Shown one piece after another: positions 56,840-64,000 of a DNA stretch of 64,000 nt. A model generated the notes under the pieces. The model ran no database searches, was not told the origin of the DNA, and worked only from the letters and a program-made list of their open reading frames with translations. Source of the DNA: Catonia carolina (taxonomy: Eukaryota; Arthropoda; Insecta; Hemiptera; Achilidae). Every line of letters starts with the position of its first letter. Position 1 is the first letter of the stretch. The stretch spans positions 370,319,720 through 370,383,719 of the forward strand of contig JAQMRL010000001.1 of assembly GCA_035578175.1 (NCBI GenBank), written 5' to 3'. The translations under genes and the position numbers were made by a program.

Positions 56840-57423
56840 TCATCATCATTTGTCTTCTGCTTCACAGCAGGTCTCTAAATTCAGTCCTCCTTCTCACCCT
56901 ATCTCACTTCAACCTCTTCACCTCCTCGTACCTTCTTCCCTGTTTTACATCATCAAGCATCTTGTATATTTCACGCTCTTTTGCCTTCCTTCCATTAACT
57001 GCTCCCACCAGCACATCTGCAATCAAACACTTCTTTCTCAACCAGTGCCTACCCACCTGTGTTTCCTCCGTCTCACTGTCTCCAGCAGCCCACTCTTCTC
57101 CCCCACTCTCCGAAGCACCTTTTCATTACTAACTCTTTCCATCCAGCTAATCTTTTCCATTCTTCTCCAAATCCACATTTTCAGGGTCTCCAACCCCCTC
57201 TCATCCTGCTTCCTCAAAGACCACATCTCCGCTCCATACGTAGCCATACTCCAAACAAAGCATTTCCCCAATCTCTTCCACAATTCCAAATCAAGCCCAC
57301 TGCACAAAATCCATCTTTTCCTGCTAAATGCCTCCTTGGTCATTGGGACCCTCAACTCTTATGTACTACTCATATCTTCCGTTACGAGGAATCCAAGATA
57401 CCTTAAAGACTTGACCTGCTTAG
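56840..57423 (-). pseudogene. 5'-truncated LINE (ORF2 C-terminus), antisense in intron 4
   Basis: A 584-bp insertion with an 8-bp TSD TTATCATA at 56832-56839 and 57424-57431 and a GATGATGATATGAT-type tail on the minus strand. That strand reads KQVKSLRYLGFLVTEDMSST, a stop, then PMTKEAFSRKRWILCSGLDL, MATYGAEMWSLRK (YGxE.W motif), IWRRMEKISWMERVSNEKVL and HRWVGTG. After a shift it continues GRKAKEREIYKMLDDVKQGR. This is the post-RT region, and the RT core was never copied. It is dead on arrival, with two stops and a frameshift since. Confidence 0.8.
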
Positions 57424-57431
57424 TTATCATA

Positions 57432-58855
57432 CATTGAAATAATAAACTAAGCTAAATATAAATCTACCATTGAGTTGCAGATTTATTGTAAAAATATCCA
57501 TTTTTAGTATATTGAGTTAAATAATTATGAATAACAGAACATGAAAACGAAATTTAATTAGTTTCTGTAGAAAGAGTTATTGATAACTATTGTAAATGAA
57601 ATAACTATTTGAGCTAAGGGATAGAATTATAATGTTGTGGTTTCTTATAGAAGGGTAATCAATACACTAAAATTAATTCACAGGTAAAAAATTAAATAAG
57701 ATAGGTATTTTCTGTTGCAAATATTATTTATTCCTTTTAAAACATTTTAAATAAGTTCCCATTACCAAGTTTTTATTTCCTTCTGATGTCTGTACTGAAC
57801 TTGCTTTATGAACATGTTTGAATATAATTTGTCTACTGCCAAAATAAAAAATTGTGGAAGCATGTTAACAAAATACTCACTTTAGTGTGTTCTTTTAAAA
57901 TCTTTAATTGACCATATCAACCATCTTAATTATCATCAAGGACTGTATTGTTTATCCCAGCTAAATATACTTGTTTTTATTCATAGCTCGTTTTTTTACA
58001 TTTCAGAATTTGCATAAAGGTGTTAAAAGTTTTAAATAAACTATATTCTAAAATAGTTTTCTTTATCTTATATTCAGTTTTGTCAAAAGTAATAATAGTG
58101 TGTCGCATTAGAAAAACTAAAACCAATTAAGATGTATGAATGTAATACTTTTTTATCAAATATTTTACTTATTTGTTAGTATTGTGAATATCTTAAAAAC
58201 GTAATTAAAGACTTTATCATTCATGATTTTATATTTATTTATTTTTGTGTAATCAAGTTTAAGAAATAAATGATATTAAAAAGCTTAACAATAATTTTAT
58301 TGTAAATTCTAAAAAATTTCTGTATGAATGTAATTTTCTTTTAAATAAGATTAAGATGTAGTGACGCACTGAAAAATAACCATGGACAAAAATTACCATA
58401 GAATTTGAAACTGGCTGCTTTATTAACAGAATAAAATATTAAAATCTTTTTAACTTAATAACGTTTTTAATGTGTTTAACAAAATAGCTTATCAGTCTAT
58501 TATGATTCAATTTTAAAAACAATAACGTTTGATTCATTACAAAAGAAATTCTTATTACAAACAAAACATAAGTGAGTCATTAATTTTTAAATTATTAAAT
58601 TTAAATTTGGATAATTTTAAGAGTCAAGTAGTTGTACTAGTCAAAGTAGATTAGTCCCCCACCCAGTATGTCACTAACGACCAAACAGCTCAAAATCTAG
58701 ACTTAAATTATGACAATTTTCTGTGAAGGTTCATCGAAAAATTTCCATTAACTATAAAATGTTCACTTTGAAGCACTAAGAAACACAAAAAAGTTAATTT
58801 TATTTTTAAATTTTGTACCCATGATTGTGTGTATTGAATGTTATGTTTTTTCCAG
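57432..58855. other. Hexokinase intron 4, 3' segment
   Basis: AT-rich with nothing recognised. It ends in a TTTTTTCCAG acceptor. Confidence 0.5.
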
Positions 58856-58992
58856 GTACACTAATGCAAGGTGCTCTTCTAGATCACAGAACAACAATGG
58901 GTCTTATATTAGGAACTGGAAGTAATGCTTGCTATTTAGAACGTGCCGACAGAGTCCAGCATTGGGAATCAGAACGACATGGTGAGAAAGAG
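58856..58992 (+). CDS. Hexokinase exon 5 (adenosine-site loop)
   Basis: It encodes residues 219-263 after a split Gly codon and ends before GTATTA, phase 0. TLMQGALLDHRTTMGLILGT then GSNACYLE: GTGSNACY (237-244) is the conserved loop whose Asn241 contacts glucose. The linker to the next motif (RADRVQHWESERHGEKE) is divergent, as expected for this surface segment. The frame is open upstream into the intron by chance. Confidence 0.95.
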
Positions 58993-59755
58993 GTATTATT
59001 TTGTCTCTTTCTATCCATCTAACTACATCATTTCCTTTTCCATTTCTATAATTAAACTTATTTTTAATATAGTATGTTAAATTTTAAAAATGCACAATTT
59101 GTAGAACATGACAGTGATTAGTTAGTTATTTAACAACAAATAAATTAGAAAATATTTTATTTAAAGATTTTTTCTCTTAACAAATACTTGTTATGAGTAT
59201 TTCTTTGCATCTATCGCTTATCTTAATCAAATATTGTCAATTTAAATTAATTCCTTTATATGCAGTTTGTTGAACTAAACGATGTCACTAAATCTGTATA
59301 TAATGCTCCATGGTATTGTATACAGAAATACAAAACAAAAGTCATGAGTTTAACTTCCAACTATAGACTGGAAATTTTAAGGCATTAAAACCCACCCAAA
59401 ATCTTAATAAAAATTATTAATACCCTCACCACACTGTTGTTAAAAATATCAAATTTCTAGGGATTTTTATTGCTCATAAAATACTGAAAATCAAACTTAT
59501 TTCTAAGGTACAGAATGTTTCTTTCATTTTTAATCTACTTTAATTACATGTCTTTCATTAAATCAGTTGTGTCTCTGTACATTTTTAAGGATTAAGGACA
59601 TAATTATAAAGACATTTTTACCTATAAGATTGCTTCTGTGCATACAATTAGCACTCTACATAAACAAGCAGCTCACTGTCATAGTACGTATTACAAATGA
59701 ATTGGAAAAGTAGATCCAGTTACACACTTGCATGAAAAGTCATAAAACTAGAATA
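58993..59755. other. Hexokinase intron 5, segment before the mariner
   Basis: AT-rich, nothing recognised. Confidence 0.5.
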
Positions 59756-59757
59756 TA

Positions 59758-60705
59758 CGAGGGTAGGCTGATAACTTATGCACACATGCTTGTAGAACGC
59801 AAACAAAGTGAACTTTAGAAGGGCGCCTGGTGGCATTTGAAAGTACTATTTCTTCTCTATACGCTTGCACAGTTTGAAAACGTTGCGTTCATCCAGTTTG
59901 TTTTAAGTAGTGAAAGTATGGTGTCGTGTTCTGGTGCTGTGTCAACGCGAGTAAAAAAACGTGCTGTTATTGAATTTATCGCGACGAAGGAGACGACTTT
60001 TTTGACTATTGTGACGGGAGACGAGTCATTGGTTCATCATTACGACCCCAAAGAGAAAAGGCAGAGCGCTGAATATCGTCATCCACATTCTCCCAATGTT
60101 AAAAAGTTCAGAACACAACCATCCGCAAAAACAATTCTTTTGACTGTTTTGGGATGCTCGTCGAGTTTAGGTGACTGATTACCTGGAACGAGGAGGAACG
60201 GTAAATTCTACTCAGTACATACAGACTCTAAAACACCTCTGACGTCGAGTTTATCTTGTTAGAGACAGCCTGGCGCCAATAATCTTACAACATGACAGTG
60301 CTCGTCCACACACTTCGCGTGCAACTGAAGAGGCTCTGAGAAACCTGAAGTTTCAACCAATTTTACACCCTCCGTATTCTCCCGACCTTGCGCCTTGCGA
60401 TTTTTATTTTTTTCCTCTACTGAAGAGAGACCTTAAGGGTAATCATTACAGCTCGGACAATGAGGTGAAGGCAGCTATTGCGTCCTGGGTTCGAGGAAAG
60501 TCGGAAGAATTTTTCAGTGACGGAATGAAAAAACTTGTTAAACGTTGGGAGAAATGTGTAATGCTTAACGGTGACTATATTGAAAAATAAATAGATAATT
60601 TGGTAGGTTAAGATTTGTACTTTAATTTGTTATTTACCCCATCTTGCTATTTCTTTTTGTTCGTCTTCTACAAGCATGTGTGCATTACTTATCAGCCTAC
60701 CCTCG
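59758..60705 (+). mobile_element. Internally deleted mariner transposon in hexokinase intron 5
   Basis: A 948-bp element with 40-bp terminal inverted repeats (38 of 40 positions match, each end starting CGAGGGTAGGCTGATAA). It is flanked by the TA target duplication at 59756-59757 and 60706-60707. Intact mariners are about 1.3 kb, so about 0.35 kb is missing from the interior. It is inserted in the same orientation as hexokinase. Confidence 0.95.
59918..60589 (+). pseudogene. Mariner transposase, deleted and frameshifted
   Basis: From MVSCSGAVSTRVKKRAVIEF the frame jumps, by deletion of most of the HTH region, to TTFLTIVTGDESLVHHYDPK. TGDES supplies the first catalytic Asp of the DD34D triad. 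A one-base shift near 60150 plus a TAG precedes VTDYLERGGTVNSTQY. After another stop the sequence continues with HDSARPHTS (second Asp) and LHPPYSPDLAPCDFYFFPLL (third Asp). It ends NGDYIEK and TAA at 60589. All three catalytic Asp residues remain, but the deletion, the frameshift and two stops abolish function. Confidence 0.9.
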
Positions 60706-60743
60706 TATGTACAATGGAAGATATGTACTTTTATGACCTCATA

Positions 60744-61310
60744 TTTTTTTTTTTGCATCCAGGAGATTTCAAAAGGGAGTATAGGACATGTCAAGATAAA
60801 ACTATAAAAAAAGTTAATCACAATAACCAGTTTCATCACTTACCACCAAAAATTTATTTCTGCTACTGCTTACTTCAGTAGGCTTGTTGTGAACCCCTTT
60901 GTATCAAATAGCACACAAAATTAAAAAGTTAAACACAATGATAAATTCATCACTTACCAATAATTTGTTTCCGCTACTACTTAACTCAGTAGGCTTGTCA
61001 TGAACCCTTTTGTATCAAGTAGTAGGTACACAATATTTGTTTAATTAGAAGTTTATTACTTTTCAACCAAAAACTATTTAGAAAGGAATTCGTGCACATT
61101 GTAAAATGTTTCATCAATCAAGTACTGTTTTAGCTCTTTTTTAAAATGCCTTAAATTGTCACAACTTTTTAAACCTTGTGACAATTTATTGATGTATTTT
61201 CTACTTGCATAAGTTGGTTTTTGTTCAAACAATTTCGTGTTGTGATTAGCAACGTAATAATCGATTCTGTTTCTTGTGTAGTGGTTGTGAACATCTAAAT
61301 TCTGTTCAAA
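60744..61310 (-). pseudogene. LINE 3' end: ORF C-terminus plus 3' UTR and poly(A), antisense
   Basis: On the minus strand, 61310-61074 is open for 78 codons and a stop: FEQNLDVHNHYTRNRIDYYV, ANHNTKLFEQKPTYASRKYI, NKLSQGLKSCDNLRHFKKEL and KQYLIDETFYNVHEFLSK. This H.Y.TR...D.......T......S..Y.....N.L....K......FK..LK..L....FY...EFL pattern is the usual C-terminus of several LINE reverse transcriptases. About 320 bp of 3' UTR follow, with two tandem units (separate entry), then an 11-A tail at 60744-60754. It is 5'-truncated with the C-terminal frame intact. It is too short and on the wrong strand to be a hexokinase exon. Confidence 0.8.
60806..61022 (-). repeat. Tandem duplication of about 105 bp in a LINE 3' UTR
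   Basis: Two diverged units, about 60806-60912 and 60924-61022, share CATCACTTACCA, CAGTAGGCTTGT and TTTGTATCAA in the same order. Because the unit lies between the LINE stop codon and its poly(A) tract, the repeat probably belongs to the LINE, where tandem 3' UTR repeats are common. Confidence 0.7.
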
Positions 61311-61312
61311 CC

Positions 61313-61688
61313 AGCCAAAAGGCTGGTTTGAACCTCTAGAGGTTTTACTAAGTAAAATGAGGAGTGAGGTGGTTTACTTTGCCTTCCTCACTGAGTGAAA
61401 AAATACGCTTATCAGCGTGCCAGGCCCTCTGAAAAGCACATATTTTCCACACTGCAAACGACATCTTAACTTCATTCATCACAGGGTTTGACTGTATAAT
61501 GAAATTCATTACTTTTAGAGAAGATAACTCTGATTAGTGCCTTCTACACCTCTACCTCGTCTGTTCTTAAATGCTTCAGTCATATACTTTGCTGAACATG
61601 TGATAAGAAACAGAACAATTTTTTGTAGCCCTGGAACTAGCAGATTAAGTGCAAATAATTTAACACTACACCTGCCTGTTATGGGCAG
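61313..61688 (-). repeat. Retroposon family R1, near full-length copy in intron 5
   Basis: A minus-strand copy reaching the canonical 5' start (CTGCCCATAACAGGCAGG on the sense strand) at 61688. Its 3' end is cut within the AACCAGCC..GGCTG hairpin region at about 61313, where it abuts the LINE remnant. The tail is lost. No TSD could be confirmed. Confidence 0.75.
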
Positions 61689-62447
61689 AGTTTATGACTA
61701 TTGACACTAAAAGTTAACTTCTGGCATTAGAATATTTACACATTCTTTATTTGTCCCCAGTAAATTAGTGGTTGATGAAATAAACTTGTTGTCTTTTATT
61801 TACACTATATAAAATCTACTTCCACTTAAACAGAACATTTTATTTTACTTTTTTGTTGAAATATGCTGACTGAACATACATAAAAGATTTTACATGTTTA
61901 TAAGAAACTTTCAAACTCTACAACCAAAGATTTCAGTTAACTAATTGTCATAATATAGGTCAATAACTGTAATTAACAAGTTGGCAATCTGTTAAAAGAA
62001 AACTAATAATGATTTTTATAAAAATGCTGTAGATTTGAATACTTTACAGTAGCCTACTAATATTTTGTTTAGTACACTTATACAGTGCTTTTTTAACATC
62101 TAAGTTTATTTACAATCAGTTTAAAAACAAAACCCAATGGTATTGCTTATAAAAGAAAAACAAAATTATTTACAATGTTTGAAAACATTAAAACTAGATA
62201 AAAAATGAATAAAGTAGAATGCATAGAGGAAGGAGATGTTAATATAGATTAATATGGACTTCAATTATTTACAATGTAGGTTAGTCGGTAAATCTAAACG
62301 GAAGGTCAAGCAATTTTATTCTTTTTAGGTGTGATAAGTCTTCACTATCATCAAGTAAATTTAGCACCAAAAAATTTGAATGATTTGCTAATTTTTCTTA
62401 ATATTTTGATAGTGTTTTTTAAAATAATATTATTAATTTTTTGACAG
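61689..62447. other. Hexokinase intron 5, 3' segment
   Basis: AT-rich with nothing recognised. It ends in a TTTTTTGACAG acceptor. Confidence 0.5.
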
Positions 62448-62560
62448 ATTGTGATAGATATTGAATGGGGTGCATTTGGTGACAATGGAGTAATAGATTT
62501 TATTAGAACTGACTATGATATTGAAGTAGATGATAATTCATTAATACAGCGTTCATTTAC
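62448..62560 (+). CDS. Hexokinase exon 6 (EWGAFGD motif)
   Basis: It encodes residues 264-300 plus two bases of a Thr codon, ending before [17 protein letters not shown] (267-277) is the conserved block whose Glu269 contacts the sugar, equivalent to Glu256 of human glucokinase by motif position. It is followed by [18 protein letters not shown]. Most family members have an NPG-type turn before FEK. Here that stretch reads SLIQRSFT, which is unusual but follows from an excellent donor site. Confidence 0.95.
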
Positions 62561-63047
62561 GTAAGTAATTTATTTAGTTATTTACCTTTTATAATTGTTA
62601 AGTAATGTCAGTTTGACAAGCAACTTTGTGCGATGATCAACTGACTGTCATTCATGATCACACATCTACTCACACCAAACTTTAGCAATAAAACTGAGTG
62701 ATTGTTTATTAATAAAACAGTTTCCAATGACAAAATAAAATAAAAGCTAAATTTTTTGTTTAATAAGCTTCATTTCCTTTGATTCACTACTATTACTACT
62801 ACATCAAATTTTCCTACAGTCGGTCCCTGTTCTCTCAACCTCTGTGTCAATTCATCCACTTTTCCTCCTCCCCTAGAGTCTTCTCTTCCTCCTGCGCTAT
62901 CCATCAGCTTCTACATATTCTTCTTATAATGTCCATACTAAATCAGTCATATCACCTTTTATTTACCAAACCTTATAAAATACACAAATAAAAATATGCA
63001 GAATTAAGTATTATGATAGGTTTTTATGGAAGGTAATTTTTTGAGCT
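62561..63047. other. Hexokinase intron 6, 5' segment
   Basis: AT-rich. A C/T-rich patch at 62810-62905 has a chance open frame. Nothing else is recognised. Confidence 0.5.
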
Positions 63048-63060
63048 CCTAATGTTAAAA

Positions 63061-63247
63061 TTTTTTTTTTTTTTTTTTTTTTTGGTTTAACGTCCAACTG
63101 TTTTGCAAATTGCTGCTAATGCAGACGGTGAAGGATGAAATGAATTTTTGTAACGTATGAAAAAATGCCATGCCCGAGTGGGATTCGAACCCAAGACCGC
63201 GTGATGAGAGGCGAGCACGTTACCAACATCGCCAACGCGGCCGGCGA
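63061..63247 (-). repeat. tRNA-derived SINE (family R4) with 13-bp TSD and poly(A)
   Basis: A 187-bp minus-strand insertion with perfect TSDs CCTAATGTTAAAA at 63048-63060 and 63248-63260. The sense strand starts GTCGCCGGCCGCGTTGGCGA, has A-box-like TTGGCGATGTTGGTAACG and B box GGGTTCGAATCCCAC, then a short body with GTTGGACGTTAAACC. It ends in a 23-A tail. The long unbroken poly(A) and perfect TSD mark it as one of the youngest insertions in the window. Confidence 0.9.
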
Positions 63248-63260
63248 CCTAATGTTAAAA

Positions 63261-63779
63261 GTTAAAAGTATAATTTTATTGTTTCCTCCTGTTTTTAAAG
63301 GTTAGCTTTTAGGACATTAAAATGTTACAAAATTATACACTTTTGTTATTGATGTAAGATGTTCGGGAGAAATTAATAACATTAACTGTAACTATCATTT
63401 CAGAAACTTTAGAACTGAAACATGTATCATTTCAGTTAGGAAACAAAAAATTACTACTCATCACATTTTGATTTAATCTCAATTCAGTAGAAACTGGGTT
63501 GTGATATTTTCTTCATCAGAGACAATTATTAGTACTCAATTTTTAGTGAAACACAGCTAAACTAAAGTATATTCATTTATAGTTTGGTTTTATAAACAAA
63601 TTTTCAATGAATAATGAGTAGTATTTATAAATATTGCGTATTTTAACACAATATCAAATTGATAATGTCTTCATAAGAAAATATTATTTTGTTAGTGTTT
63701 ATACACTAGGCCTACTTATTTATTAAAGTTAATCTAATATTAAAAAAATTTATAAAATGTAACAATTCTGTTTATACAG
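63261..63779. other. Hexokinase intron 6, 3' segment
   Basis: AT-rich with nothing recognised. It ends in a TTTATACAG acceptor. Confidence 0.5.
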
Positions 63780-63935
63780 GTTTGAAAAATACATTAGTGG
63801 TAAATATCTTGGTGAAGTTGTTCGTGTTGTGCTGGTAAAATTAATTAAAGAAGAAGTTTTATTTGATGGTGATGCTCCTCCAAAATTATTACAACCTGGT
63901 TCATTTACAACAAGCTACGTTTCTCTTATTGAACA
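63780..63935 (+). CDS. Hexokinase exon 7 (FEK motif); gene continues past the window
   Basis: It completes the split Thr codon and encodes residues 302-352, ending before GTAAGT in phase 2. FEKYISGKYLGEVVRVVLVK carries the FEK.(I/V)SG.YLGE motif, whose Glu303 is the remaining glucose ligand. The C-terminal large-domain segment, including the phosphate-2 and adenosine motifs, is not in this window. Confidence 0.95.
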
Positions 63936-64000
63936 GTAAGTAAAATAGAAAACATATGTTTATATTGTACAGAATCTATAATAACATTCATAACCTAATA

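Larger units (their letters stand above)
47221..63935 (+). other. Hexokinase locus (partial gene, seven exons visible)
   Basis: The spliced product of seven exons is a type I/II-like single-domain hexokinase of about 352 residues before the window ends. It phosphorylates glucose and other hexoses with ATP as the first step of glycolysis in the cytosol. All junctions use GT..AG and keep one frame. The remaining C-terminal part, about 100-120 residues from family length, must lie beyond 64000, and further 5' exons may lie before 47221. The introns hold a LINE, two LINE ends, a mariner, three SINE-type insertions and perfect hairpins. Insects have one or a few such genes. I cannot say which paralogue this is. 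Confidence 0.9.

Noticed and set aside
56850..57437. 195-codon Ser/Pro/Leu-rich + frame
   Set aside because: It is the antisense shadow of the minus-strand LINE fragment at 56840-57423.
1..64000. CRISPR arrays, bacterial operons, riboswitches, rho-independent terminators
   Set aside because: None is present. The window has introns, SINEs and eukaryotic transposons, and the spaced repeats are not CRISPR-like.

Overview
This is an AT-rich animal nuclear genome window, most likely from an insect. A hemipteran is my guess from the overall repeat style, at low confidence. There are no operons, bacterial-type genes or CRISPR. The one host gene I can support is a hexokinase on the + strand. Seven exons lie between 47221 and 63935, separated by introns of about 1.2 to 3.6 kb, and the gene runs off the right edge. 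Every splice site used is GT..AG, the reading frame stays open through all junctions, and all the glucose-binding and catalytic motifs expected this far into the protein are present.

The left two thirds (1-47000) is intergenic or intronic DNA without a recognisable host exon. It consists of old AT-rich sequence studded with transposable elements, many with target-site duplications (TSDs) still readable. They include 5'-truncated non-LTR retrotransposons (LINEs) at 2.6, 10.2, 16.6, 25.6 and 33.4 kb and a hAT-type non-autonomous element at 13.1 kb. There are non-autonomous Helitrons at 11.6 and 43.4 kb, the first followed head-to-tail by a third, diverged copy. A deleted Tc1/mariner-superfamily element lies at 45.2 kb. 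Several families of short retroposons are present: R1, about 400 bp with an (AAC)n tail; R2, about 330 bp with a tRNA-like head; R3, a group of shorter tRNA-like elements; R4, tRNA-like with a poly(A) tail.

The hexokinase introns carry more of the same. Intron 2 has a pair of abutting perfect hairpins, intron 3 a 2.1-kb LINE, intron 4 an antisense LINE end, and intron 5 an internally deleted mariner plus an antisense LINE end and an R1 copy. Intron 6 holds a fresh-looking tRNA-type SINE with a 13-bp TSD. These insertions do not interrupt any exon.

The most unusual structures are the back-to-back perfect hairpins at 50245-50363, the tandem Helitron pair at 11582-12545, the SINE inserted exactly at a Helitron terminus near 43.9 kb, the LINE inserted at the junction of a 184-bp tandem duplication (25361-26186), and a compositionally foreign-looking patch at 26838-26965.
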